Assembly: GCA_002393095.1 (NCBI GenBank)
Contig: DGII01000161.1
Location: 1-9,932, forward strand
Reading direction: 5' to 3'
Source: Lachnospiraceae bacterium UBA3826
GTDB lineage: Bacteria > Bacillota > Clostridia > Lachnospirales > Lachnospiraceae
DNA: 9,932 bases
Part shown: one piece after another, positions 1-7,309 of the stretch
Position numbering within the stretch: the first letter of the stretch is position 1
Layout: every line of letters starts with the position of its first letter
The notes under the pieces: model-generated
Seen by the model: the letters and a program-made list of their open reading frames with translations, nothing else
The model's database searches: none
Told to the model about the DNA's origin: nothing
Made by a program: the position numbers and the translations under genes

Positions 1-49
1 TGACCTCTTCGATACCCCTGCACTGTCTGATGATCTCTCATCCGACAAC

Positions 50-58
50 AGTATAGCA
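50..58 (-). promoter_or_regulatory. Possible extended -10 promoter reading out of the left edge
   Basis: On the minus strand the bases read TGCTATACT, which fits an extended -10 box (TGn followed by TATACT). No convincing -35 lies 17 nt upstream. It sits just past the terminator of the long minus-strand operon, where a promoter for the next leftward gene would be expected. No gene can be seen in bases 1-87: the short open frames there lack a start with a ribosome binding site. This is a weak call based on one hexamer. Confidence 0.22.
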
Positions 59-87
59 TCTTTATCAGACGCAAGTGTTATTGTAAC

Positions 88-127
88 AAAAGCCCGCCTG
101 CCTGTCAACAGGCTTTTTGTTTTTTTA
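88..127. terminator. Rho-independent terminator, probably bidirectional
   Basis: A compact hairpin, GCCTG-TCAA-CAGGC (100-113), lies inside a wider AAAAGCC / GGCTTTTT pairing. On the + strand it is followed by an almost unbroken T tract (114-126). On the minus strand the same element gives an A-rich left arm, the hairpin, then GGGCTTTTG, a weaker but plausible terminator. It lies 10 nt past the stop of the last gene of the leftward operon, so it likely ends that operon. It may also stop a rightward transcript entering from outside the window, which would use the stronger T tract. Confidence 0.75.
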
Positions 128-136
128 TTTCAGCCT

Positions 137-820
137 TCATATCTGCATATGCTTGAGTTCGTTCCGTACCCATGCCATTCCCTTAGCCACTCTTATATCG
201 CTGTCAGCAAAGTGATTACCCTCATTCCATTCCAGAACTGAGCGTATTCCCTGCGTCTGTAACAGTTCGTACTGGGCTCTCATGGCATTTCCTACGGTTG
301 ACATAACTTTGTTCTTTGTCTTTTCCTCTTTATCTCCCAGACTTAAGTACACAGCTCTCGCCATAGCTTCATGCTCTGCGGCATATTCCTTCCACCCCGG
401 ATACCACACGGATGCGGATGCAGCTACGGCTGCTTCAAAGATATCGGTATTATACACCGACCATAGAGCAAAAAGCCCTGCAAGAGAGTAACCGCAGATG
501 ATGTATTTGCGCGCTGTTCCCGAATGCTTGGATTCAAACTGCTCCACTATACCTTCTATGTCCTTAAGCGTATCGGCCGCTCCGCTTCCAAAGTCCTTAC
601 TGCCGAATACAGGTGCGGCTTCCCACGGGGTCAGATCGGAATTCCAGTCCTTAACCGGAACAGTGATCACGCAGAAGTCCGTATCGCCGGTTCTAGCCGT
701 CAAAGCGGTGATCTCTCCTCCGATCAGACTCATATCCCGCTCGTCCACAGGCTGTATATACACATATTCCGATGTAATATCGCCTAATGTATTGTTCATG
801 TATCTCACCATACCGGACAT
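137..820 (-). CDS. Alpha/beta-hydrolase esterase-like protein
   Basis: A 227-residue protein with an alpha/beta-hydrolase signature. The nucleophile elbow GYSLAG places Ser112 as catalytic residue; Asp163 in LGDKEE and His203 in GNHF are good candidates for the acid and base. No signal peptide or membrane helix is visible, so it should be cytoplasmic. Similar short proteins with the IQPVD...WNSDL...PWEAP pattern are common in Lachnospiraceae and are annotated only as putative esterases; the substrate is unknown. It is the last gene of the leftward run, 22 nt after another hydrolase. The start is uncertain: Met1 (820) has no clear ribosome binding site, while Met8 (799) is preceded by GGTGAG at 4 nt, so the protein may be seven residues shorter. 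The family is clear, the function is not. Confidence 0.85.
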   Translation of the reverse strand: MSGMVRYMNNTLGDITSEYVYIQPVDERDMSLIGGEITALTARTGDTDFCVITVPVKDWNSDLTPWEAAPVFGSKDFGSGAADTLKDIEGIVEQFESKHSGTARKYIICGYSLAGLFALWSVYNTDIFEAAVAASASVWYPGWKEYAAEHEAMARAVYLSLGDKEEKTKNKVMSTVGNAMRAQYELLQTQGIRSVLEWNEGNHFADSDIRVAKGMAWVRNELKHMQI

Positions 821-842
821 CGCGCGCTTCTTATGCCGGACA

Positions 843-1652
843 TCAGAGCCTTCCTATCCATGTATGCACAAGCTCTATCCACGGCTCTACCGATGGTTCA
901 ACCTCTCTGTCACCTTCGCCGGATGTAAGCCTGCTGCCAAGACTTAACCCATGCCTTCCTTTTTCAAAAAGATGGTATTCTACAGGAATCCCCTGTGCCG
1001 CAAGTGCATTCACATACAGGAGCGAATTCTGTACCGGTACGGTTTTATCCTCATATGTATGCCATACGAAGGTTCTCGGCACAGAAGCATTCACATGCTT
1101 TTCAAGAGACAGCTCATCCTTTTTGTCATCATAGCTATCCCCCAGAAGCTTGCGGAAAGAGTCCTCATGAGCATACTCTCCCGCAGTTATTACAGGATAG
1201 CATAATATCTGTCCGTCAGGGTGCAATTCCTTCTTATCACAGCCAATGGCATCACTTATAAAGGGCTGTTCATAAAAGGTACAGAAGCATGAAGCAAGAT
1301 GCGCTCCTGCCGAAAAGCCCATTATCATCACCTTATCGTTATCTATATTCCATTCCACCGCATGTCTTCGTACCTGCACCACTGTCTGTGCAAGTTCAAG
1401 CAATGCCGTGGGATAGAGTGCCGGACTGCACGAATATCTGAGTACTACAGCATGATATCCCATTGCCATGAATTGCAGGGCGATCATCTCCGACTCTCTG
1501 TCCGAAGTATGATTATATCCTCCGCCGGGACAGATTATTATCACCGGACGCTTATGCAGCTCAATCGCATCCGTGTCCTCATGGGCATACAGAATTGCAG
1601 TGGCATATTCCAAAGAATCCTTATTCTTAATATCCAGTTCTCTGTATAGCAT
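843..1652 (-). CDS. Alpha/beta hydrolase, esterase/lipase (acetyl-esterase-like)
   Basis: A 269-residue hydrolase of the Aes/BD-FAE type. The CPGGGY segment (41-46) corresponds to the HGGG oxyanion-hole motif. GFSAGAH gives nucleophile Ser114, Asp202 in YEDKTVP is the likely acid, and His234 in GRHGLS the base. No signal peptide is seen. Members of this group deacetylate sugars or hydrolyse small acyl esters, and polysaccharide-degrading gut Clostridia carry many; the actual substrate cannot be read from sequence. The start is well supported: AGGAGG lies 6 nt before the ATG and runs into the stop codon of the lipoprotein gene upstream (11-nt gap). The gene ends 22 nt before a second, unrelated-looking hydrolase. 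The lack of an export signal argues that it acts on imported or internal esters. Confidence 0.88.
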   Translation of the reverse strand: MLYRELDIKNKDSLEYATAILYAHEDTDAIELHKRPVIIICPGGGYNHTSDRESEMIALQFMAMGYHAVVLRYSCSPALYPTALLELAQTVVQVRRHAVEWNIDNDKVMIMGFSAGAHLASCFCTFYEQPFISDAIGCDKKELHPDGQILCYPVITAGEYAHEDSFRKLLGDSYDDKKDELSLEKHVNASVPRTFVWHTYEDKTVPVQNSLLYVNALAAQGIPVEYHLFEKGRHGLSLGSRLTSGEGDREVEPSVEPWIELVHTWIGRL

Positions 1653-1663
1653 CTTGATCCTCC

Positions 1664-3040
1664 TTATTCTACAAGGAATTCATAATCGGTATCATAGGTA
1701 CGTACATACAGTCTTCTCTCAACCCTGCTGTCAGTCTCATAATCTTTGACAAATAAGAACTCCGGACCTGTCTTAAGCTTAATGGCTTCCACCCTCTCAC
1801 CCGTAGACCTGTCAAGTACATAGAGATAATCCGGCTCATCCGTGAAGCCGTAGCCGCATATGATACTGTTGCCCTCTACCACGAAGTTGTTCGCATTGCA
1901 GGTAAGAGGCTCACTCTTCCATATGACTCTGTAGTCATCATTCATATCAAGCGCCATGATGTAGGCATTATGCGGAGATGCAGAGGCATATGTATTATGA
2001 GACATACACAGATAGAGTATTCCGTCCTTTGATACTGCATGCTTCACCCTTTGCTCCACGAAATCCCAGTCCGGATCTACCTGATCGTCGGAATAATACA
2101 TATTATACAGATTGAGAGTGGCGAAGAGCTCACTTGTCTTAAGATCCACGATATCTATCATATATCCCGAATAGTTTTCCCCTCCGTAGAAGTAATACCT
2201 GTAATCGCCATCCTCCCTCTGATTGCTGTCCGGCAACTGTTCACCGATATTGCTTAGCCATATATCTGTATCTGTTATCTCATTGGCATCTGCACTTATA
2301 AGCGTAAGCTTAACATGGTCATCCGCTGCCTGTCTGTCCGCATCGCAATAGTATTCCCAGCCGGGATTCTCGATCACATATTCCGGAATGTCAGCCTCAC
2401 CTATATCCTCAAGCTGATCCTCTTCTTCATCAAGATAGTAATCATATTCTCTAAGCACCTTATCAATATATGCAAGGAACCACTTCTCATCCCAGTATTT
2501 ATCCGGCATGACCGCATATCCGCCCTCGGCATGCGCGGATATCTTATCACCCGATTCGTATACTATCTCAAGGTCGAAACCCTCTCCCAATGCAGAATTT
2601 CTCTTATAATAGCCGTCAAGCTTAGCTACCTCATGCTCCTTAATCACATCCTGCAGCTCATCAAGTACCTTTTTATCTGCCTCAAAATCAAATCTCCTTG
2701 TCATTGAGTAACTGTCTGTCACCGTGACACTGACTTTGGCACCTGCGTCGGTCCGCTCGATCCTGATATCATACGTACCGTGTATAAGCTTCTCAAGATC
2801 ACTCTCCGGATACTCATATGATGAATTATCAAAGCCGATCTCGGCTGTTACTATATTACCTAAGTCCGTGTCCTTATCCGTGTTATACGAGCCGCTTCCT
2901 TCACTTCCTCCGTCTATCGGCTCATCGGTCTCCTCCACAGTCTCATTTACTGCGGATTTATCCGCACATCCTATCAGTCCCGTAACTGTCATAAGCATTA
3001 CCGCCAAAATCCCTATCTTATATATCTTAGATCTCATCAT
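1664..3040 (-). CDS. Secreted lipoprotein of unknown function with possible C-terminal propeller-like repeats
   Basis: A 458-residue protein with a clear lipoprotein signal: Lys5 and Lys8, a hydrophobic stretch at about 9-23, and lipobox L-I-G-C with Cys25 as the lipidated residue. A linker rich in Asp, Glu, Gly and Ser follows (about 26-65). The next domain (about 70-205) is mixed alpha/beta with no motif I recognise. The C-terminal part (about 330-458) contains strand-like repeats such as DGILYLCMSHN, YIMALDMND and DYLYVLDRSTGERV, resembling the blades of a PQQ/WD-type beta-propeller, but too few to call a full propeller. It should be anchored on the outer face of the membrane. Its ATG overlaps the ispD stop (ATGA, 3037-3040), implying translational coupling. 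No function can be assigned; a binding or envelope-sensing role is only a guess. Confidence 0.85.
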   Translation of the reverse strand: MMRSKIYKIGILAVMLMTVTGLIGCADKSAVNETVEETDEPIDGGSEGSGSYNTDKDTDLGNIVTAEIGFDNSSYEYPESDLEKLIHGTYDIRIERTDAGAKVSVTVTDSYSMTRRFDFEADKKVLDELQDVIKEHEVAKLDGYYKRNSALGEGFDLEIVYESGDKISAHAEGGYAVMPDKYWDEKWFLAYIDKVLREYDYYLDEEEDQLEDIGEADIPEYVIENPGWEYYCDADRQAADDHVKLTLISADANEITDTDIWLSNIGEQLPDSNQREDGDYRYYFYGGENYSGYMIDIVDLKTSELFATLNLYNMYYSDDQVDPDWDFVEQRVKHAVSKDGILYLCMSHNTYASASPHNAYIMALDMNDDYRVIWKSEPLTCNANNFVVEGNSIICGYGFTDEPDYLYVLDRSTGERVEAIKLKTGPEFLFVKDYETDSRVERRLYVRTYDTDYEFLVE

Positions 3041-3801
3041 CTGTCACTGCCTCGCCTTCTTATTATTGCCTCCGCTATATCCATATCCTCAGGTGTCGTC
3101 ACCTTGATATTCTCATAACTGCTCTCCACAAGCTTGACCCTGTGGCTTGTCCATGTCTCAACCACCATGGCATCGTCCGTTACGACTATCCCCTGACAGG
3201 GAAGGCCGCATTCCTCCTCTTTTAACCTATCATATGCCTCTTTAGCAAGTGAATATGTGAATACCTGAGGTGTCTGTATGATCCATGTAAGCTCCCTGTT
3301 GGGAGTTGACACCACATAATCGGCACTATTGGCTATCTTCACGGTATCCTTGCTCTTAACCGCGGCTACGCACGCCTCGCATTCTCTTACAGAGTCATAG
3401 AGCTTTACCAAAGTCTCTTCCGTTATGAAGGGTCTTGCGGCATCATGTATGAATACATATTCACATCCATCTCTGCCGGCTATCTCCTCTATCTTATCAA
3501 GCCCTGCCATGACGGAATAATATCTCTCTCTGCCTCCCGGCGTAACGGCTATCACCTTATCGTAGCCGAATCTTCCAACGATCTCTTCCCTGCAATATTC
3601 CTCATCCTCACTGCCGCACACTACGATTACATCTGTTATGATATCCGAGCTCTGCATGATATCAAGACAATGAGCCATAAGAGGCTTGCCCTTAAGCTCC
3701 AGGTACTGCTTCTTGACCCCTGTCCCCATCCTCTTACCGCTTCCCGCAGCAAGTACTATGGATACATTCTTAAGTTTTCTGTCAGTTACTCTGTCTGTCA
3801 T
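3037..3801 (-). CDS. ispD: 2-C-methyl-D-erythritol 4-phosphate cytidylyltransferase
   Basis: IspD transfers CMP from CTP to 2-C-methyl-D-erythritol 4-phosphate, the third step of the MEP pathway to isoprenoid precursors. The 254-residue protein has the full signature: nucleotide-binding loop AAGSGKRMG (18-26), KKQYL (30-34), GGRER (89-93), HDAARPF (119-125), KDT (151-153), TPQ (177-179), TDDA (208-211) and the C-terminal NIKVTTPEDM (231-240). The family is usually about 230 residues; the excess is a short N-terminal lead and a basic tail. The start overlaps the end of tsaE by 20 nt, and no later Met precedes the nucleotide loop, so Met1 is preferred despite a weak GAGAG ribosome binding site. 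It appears as a stand-alone IspD, with no IspF fused or adjacent. The nucleotidyltransferase fold is shared with other enzymes, but the motif set is specific. Confidence 0.96.
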   Translation of the reverse strand: MTDRVTDRKLKNVSIVLAAGSGKRMGTGVKKQYLELKGKPLMAHCLDIMQSSDIITDVIVVCGSEDEEYCREEIVGRFGYDKVIAVTPGGRERYYSVMAGLDKIEEIAGRDGCEYVFIHDAARPFITEETLVKLYDSVRECEACVAAVKSKDTVKIANSADYVVSTPNRELTWIIQTPQVFTYSLAKEAYDRLKEEECGLPCQGIVVTDDAMVVETWTSHRVKLVESSYENIKVTTPEDMDIAEAIIRRRGSDR

Positions 3802-4240
3802 ATACTCTCGATATTGTTATCCTTCTGTGATCAAAGCCCATACTCAGATCCTTCTCTATAAGGATGCGTGTATACTCCTTCGGCAATATATCTTCTATAA
3901 GCTCTGCCCACTCGATAAGAGTCACCCCGTCACCGTATACATACTCTTCGAATCCGACCTCGAACATCTCCTCGCTGTCGCCTATTCTGTACACATCAAA
4001 ATGGTACAGCGGAATGCGACCGCTTTCATATACCTGCACAATAGTGAAGGTGGGGCTATTGACCGATTCGGTCACTCCGACTCCATCGGCAAAACCCTGC
4101 GCAAATACAGTCTTCCCTGTACCAAGGTCTCCTGTCAGGCAGATGACCTCTCCGCCTGTTGCCTTCTCACCCATCTGCCTCGCTGTCTCATATGTCTCTC
4201 TGTCATTCTCTGTCTCAATTATATCTGTGATCTCTTCCAT
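3782..4240 (-). CDS. tsaE: tRNA t6A biosynthesis ATPase TsaE
   Basis: TsaE is the P-loop ATPase that drives turnover of the TsaB-TsaD complex during threonylcarbamoylation of A37 in ANN-decoding tRNAs. The 152-residue length is normal. Visible motifs: Walker A GDLGTGKT (37-44, Lys43 and Thr44), SPTF (62-65), the family hallmark HFDVYR (80-85), and LIEWAE (109-113), where the acidic residue matches the Walker B position. The start is preceded by GGTGATAAG. It follows rimI by 39 nt, the widest gap in the operon, and overlaps ispD by 20 nt. In many Firmicutes the order is tsaE-tsaB-rimI-tsaD; here tsaE is the last tsa gene transcribed. Confidence 0.96.
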   Translation of the reverse strand: MEEITDIIETENDRETYETARQMGEKATGGEVICLTGDLGTGKTVFAQGFADGVGVTESVNSPTFTIVQVYESGRIPLYHFDVYRIGDSEEMFEVGFEEYVYGDGVTLIEWAELIEDILPKEYTRILIEKDLSMGFDHRRITISRVYDRQSN

Positions 4241-4279
4241 ATCTTATCACCATCTATGCCCCTTAGCGGATTATCCTGT

Positions 4280-4729
4280 CTAAAACCTCAGCCAGTATAT
4301 GTAAGCATCCTCCCTGGGTCTGTCATAGAATCCCGGTCTTACCCCTTCATTAATAAAGCCCAGCTTCTCATAGAGCCCTATAGCTGCCATGTTGCTCACT
4401 CTCACCTCCAGAGTAAAGGCATTGATCCCATACTGCTCTCTTCCCATTTCAATCATTGACTTAACCAGTCGATCGCCTATTCCCAGTCGACGATGCTCCT
4501 TGTCCACCACAATATTACATATGTTGCCTTCATCCAAAACCCTGATAAATCCGGCACATCCTACCGGTGTGACACTACCGTCATATTCCGCTGTCAGATA
4601 CAGTGCATCAGGGTTATTCATCATCTCAATGAAGGACTCCTTATGCCACGGGATAGAGAATGCCTCCTCTTCCATCTTACACACTGCGTCAATATCCTTC
4701 ATTTCCATTCTTCTGATCTTAATATTCAT
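4280..4729 (-). CDS. rimI: GNAT-family ribosomal protein S18-alanine N-acetyltransferase
   Basis: A 149-residue GNAT acetyltransferase. The acetyl-CoA-binding loop is RRLGIG (80-85). The RimI-type tail is complete: LEVRVSN (107-113), Ala116, LYEKLGF (119-125), then RPGFYDRPRED (131-141). In E. coli RimI acetylates the N-terminal alanine of ribosomal protein S18; in Firmicutes the target range is less certain. The position between tsaD and tsaE is typical, since rimI is one of the most frequent neighbours of t6A genes. The ribosome binding site before Met1 is poor (GGA only), and Met8 or Met10 are possible but less likely starts because the beta-1 strand begins at residue 2. It lies 26 nt after tsaD. 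Confidence 0.93.
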   Translation of the reverse strand: MNIKIRRMEMKDIDAVCKMEEEAFSIPWHKESFIEMMNNPDALYLTAEYDGSVTPVGCAGFIRVLDEGNICNIVVDKEHRRLGIGDRLVKSMIEMGREQYGINAFTLEVRVSNMAAIGLYEKLGFINEGVRPGFYDRPREDAYIYWLRF

Positions 4730-4755
4730 TATTTCCGAATTTATTAAATCCTGTT

Positions 4756-5775
4756 TTACTTTTCTCCCAATTTCAGTGCCGGCACTGCATTAAGATTCCA
4801 TGATGCAAGGCTGCCTGCCATATATTCATAATATCCGGCTACCGCTATCATAGCCGCGTTATCCGTACAGAATATGGGTGAAGGCATATAGAAGTTAATG
4901 TCTCTTTCCTTACATGCTGCCTGCATCGCCTCCCTTAAGTGGGAATTGGATGCCACTCCGCCCGCTATGGCAAAGTCCTTTACATTGTACCTTGTCACCG
5001 CGTCCATACTGTGCCCGACAAGCACATCCACCACAGCCTGCTGGAACGAGGCTGCTACATCGGCCTGAATATAGCTCTCTCCCTTCATCTGAAGGCTGTT
5101 TAGGTAATTAAGCACAGCCGACTTAAGCCCTGAGAACGAGAAGTCATATTCATTGTCCGCTATCTTCGCCCTCGGAAAATCTATAGCCGCCGGATTCCCC
5201 TCACAGCTTACCTTATCTATCTTAGGCCCGCCGGGATAGCCCAAGCCTATAACTCTGGCCACCTTATCGAAGGCTTCACCTGCCGCATCATCTCTTGTTC
5301 GTCCGAGCACCTCATACCTGCCGTAGTCAGTCACCATTACAAGATGTGTATGTCCGCCTGATACCACCAGACACATAAAAGGCGGCTTAAGCTCTTTATT
5401 CTCTATGTAATTGGCACATATATGTCCTTCTATATGATGTACTCCCACAAGCGGCTTATTAAGCGCCCATGCATATGACTTCGCATAGGATACTCCCACT
5501 AAAAGCGCCCCCACAAGGCCGGGGCCGTATGTGACAGCGACCGCATCCACATCCTCTATGGATGTATTTGCCTCCTTAAGTGCCGCGTCCACCACTCTGT
5601 CTATCCGTTCCATATGCTTACGCGACGCTATCTCCGGAACCACTCCTCCATACAGCGTATGTATATCTATCTGCGAGGATATAATGTTAGAAAGCACCTC
5701 TCGCCCGTTACGGACGACAGATGCCGCTGTCTCATCACAGGATGATTCTATTCCGAGTATTGTTATATTGTCCAT
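4756..5775 (-). CDS. tsaD: tRNA N6-adenosine threonylcarbamoyltransferase TsaD
   Basis: TsaD (Kae1/Gcp family) is the catalytic subunit that moves threonylcarbamoyl from TC-AMP to N6 of A37 in tRNA, working with TsaB and TsaE. At 339 residues it is full length. It has the N-terminal ASKHA motif GIESSCDETA (8-17), PEIASRKH (47-54), YGPGLVGALLVG (83-94), metal ligands His114 and His118 in HHIEGH, VSGGHTHL (138-145), DDAAGEAFDK (162-171), AGGVASN (271-277) and the metal-binding Asp305 in CTDNAAM. An AGGGA ribosome binding site lies 6 nt before the ATG. It sits 21 nt after a membrane-anchored protein of unknown function and 26 nt before rimI. TsaC/Sua5, which makes TC-AMP, is not in the window and must be elsewhere. 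Confidence 0.98.
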   Translation of the reverse strand: MDNITILGIESSCDETAASVVRNGREVLSNIISSQIDIHTLYGGVVPEIASRKHMERIDRVVDAALKEANTSIEDVDAVAVTYGPGLVGALLVGVSYAKSYAWALNKPLVGVHHIEGHICANYIENKELKPPFMCLVVSGGHTHLVMVTDYGRYEVLGRTRDDAAGEAFDKVARVIGLGYPGGPKIDKVSCEGNPAAIDFPRAKIADNEYDFSFSGLKSAVLNYLNSLQMKGESYIQADVAASFQQAVVDVLVGHSMDAVTRYNVKDFAIAGGVASNSHLREAMQAACKERDINFYMPSPIFCTDNAAMIAVAGYYEYMAGSLASWNLNAVPALKLGEK

Positions 5776-5796
5776 CGTATTCCCTTTATATCCATC

Positions 5797-6378
5797 CTAC
5801 GGCTCCTCATTCGCCATGGGCTGCCAGCCGTATATCTTCCAGTGTCCCTTATCATCCTTACGAAGAATGAATATATCCGTAAGTACCTGTGTGCCCGAAG
5901 CTGTACGTATATTGAAGGTTCCGTATAAGCTTGCACACTCATGATTCTCCACGGTGAAGTATTCCACATCCGTACTCTGGGATGTATACATATTGACTAT
6001 AGAATAATTGTTGTCCTTAAAGGTCTTGATCTCACTCTTAAGATCCAGGATATAATCATCATGGCTCTTATTGGTGGCCAGATCATCATCCAGTATCTCT
6101 AAGAGCTTGAGCCCTACGGCACTGACCTCATCATCCGTCAGCTCTTCATTATGCAGTACCTTGGAGAATTCCATATACTGCTTCACTACCTCCTTGGGAG
6201 TAGGCGGGTAATTAACATCAAAATTAAGCAGAAGAAGTGACTGGGCGGGCGTAACGACCACCTCGGCTTCCTTCCTCTCCTGATAGCCTTTGTTAGACAG
6301 ATAATAATAATATCCGACTACCATAAGAACCAGTATTAAGATGACGATAAAACCCTTCACTCCCTTGGGGCTTTTCAT
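5797..6378 (-). CDS. Membrane-anchored protein of unknown function (possibly DUF6715-like)
   Basis: A 193-residue protein with a basic N terminus (KSPKGVK), one strongly hydrophobic helix (about 9-27) ending in GYYYYL, and a soluble remainder of about 160 residues. There is no lipobox, so the helix is probably an uncleaved anchor with the C-terminal part outside the cell. That part begins with a VTPAQSLLLLNFDVNYPPTP segment, followed by an acidic alpha-helical region and a strand-rich end (EYFTVENHECASLYGTF...ILRKDDKGHWKIYGWQP) that recalls NTF2/SnoaL-like folds. The start is firm: GGAGGA lies 7 nt upstream. I have a vague memory of such proteins in Lachnospiraceae as DUF6715 but cannot confirm it. 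Its place between rnz (19-nt gap) and tsaD (21-nt gap) says it is co-transcribed, not that it acts on tRNA. Confidence 0.82.
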   Translation of the reverse strand: MKSPKGVKGFIVILILVLMVVGYYYYLSNKGYQERKEAEVVVTPAQSLLLLNFDVNYPPTPKEVVKQYMEFSKVLHNEELTDDEVSAVGLKLLEILDDDLATNKSHDDYILDLKSEIKTFKDNNYSIVNMYTSQSTDVEYFTVENHECASLYGTFNIRTASGTQVLTDIFILRKDDKGHWKIYGWQPMANEEP

Positions 6379-6397
6379 GACCGTCTCCTCCGGTTAT

Positions 6398-7309
6398 CTA
6401 TTCTTCAAAAAGAAGATCAACGCTTCTGCCGTCCTTCGCAACGACAGTTCTCTGGAATATCTTCTGTACTTCCCTTGTATATGCCTTGGGATTAGGCAGA
6501 GACGGGCTGTAGTGTGTAAGCCACATCTCCTTGACATCCGCTTTTTTTGCCATTTCCGCGGCTTCATAGAATGTCATGTGCTTATGCTCCTTGGCCTTGT
6601 CAAGCTTATCAGGCTCTCCGTACATGCCTTCGCATATGAACAGATCGGACTCCCTGGCATTCCTTACTATCGCCTCCGTGGGTCTTGTATCCGTGCAATA
6701 CGTGATCTTAAGCCCCTTTCTTGCAGGTCCGAGCACCATATCAGGTGTATATATGCATCCGTCCTCCGCAATCACTTCCTCACCCTTCTGAAGCCTGTTC
6801 CAATATCTGACATCTATACCGGCGGTCTTGGCTCTCTCCACATCGAACCGTCCGCCTCTGTCGAGCTCGAAGGTATATCCGTAGCATGTTACATTATGAC
6901 ATACCTTATAGGCTCTGGCTCTTAAGCCGCATACCTCGAATTCCTCCTCATTGCCCGTAAGCTCCTTATACTCTATGGCAAAAGGCAGGTCTCTGGCGAT
7001 CACCCTTATGGATTCCACCACCTTCTCCACGTTCTTAGGGCCAATTATAAGAAGAGGTTGGCTCCTCTCTGCGTTACCCATGGTAAGCAGCATTCCCGGA
7101 AGACCTGATATGTGGTCGGCATGAAAGTGTGTAAAGCATATCACATCTATAGGCTTAGGACTCCAGCCTTTCTCCTTAAGAGCTATCTGTGTACCCTCTC
7201 CACAGTCTATCAGTATGCTGTGTCCGTTATATCTCATCATCAGGGCCGTAAGCCATCTGTTGGGTAACGGCATCATACCGCCGGTTCCCAGTAGACACAC
7301 CTCAATCAT
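6398..7309 (-). CDS. rnz: Ribonuclease Z (tRNA 3' endonuclease)
   Basis: RNase Z cuts the 3' trailer from precursor tRNAs, chiefly those lacking an encoded CCA. The protein is a 303-residue metallo-beta-lactamase, the normal length for the short form. Counted from the chosen start, it has LLGTGGMMPLP (6-16), DCGEGTQ (35-41), the zinc motif THFHADH (60-66: His61, His63, Asp65, His66), His138, Asp207 in CTDTRP, the family motif EHKHMTFYEAA (241-251) and His266 in LTHYSPS. The open frame runs 25 codons further upstream, into tsaB, but the family starts at M-I-E-V and GGGGAG lies 7 nt before this ATG; the longer form is rejected. It overlaps tsaB by 8 nt, implying coupled translation. Grouping with TsaB/D/E makes a tRNA-maturation cluster. 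Confidence 0.95.
   Translation of the reverse strand: MIEVCLLGTGGMMPLPNRWLTALMMRYNGHSILIDCGEGTQIALKEKGWSPKPIDVICFTHFHADHISGLPGMLLTMGNAERSQPLLIIGPKNVEKVVESIRVIARDLPFAIEYKELTGNEEEFEVCGLRARAYKVCHNVTCYGYTFELDRGGRFDVERAKTAGIDVRYWNRLQKGEEVIAEDGCIYTPDMVLGPARKGLKITYCTDTRPTEAIVRNARESDLFICEGMYGEPDKLDKAKEHKHMTFYEAAEMAKKADVKEMWLTHYSPSLPNPKAYTREVQKIFQRTVVAKDGRSVDLLFEE

Noticed and set aside
1..87. Open frames on both strands at the left edge
   Set aside because: None has a start with a ribosome binding site, and the longest ones run through the terminator; no protein similarity is apparent.
282..1649. Several plus-strand open frames opposite the hydrolase genes
   Set aside because: They are antisense shadows of well-supported genes, with no ribosome binding sites and no family motifs; the same holds for plus-strand frames through 8268.
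3782..3801. The tsaE/ispD overlap considered as a frameshift or misplaced start
   Set aside because: Both proteins are complete with all family motifs; a 20-nt overlap is compatible with coupled translation.
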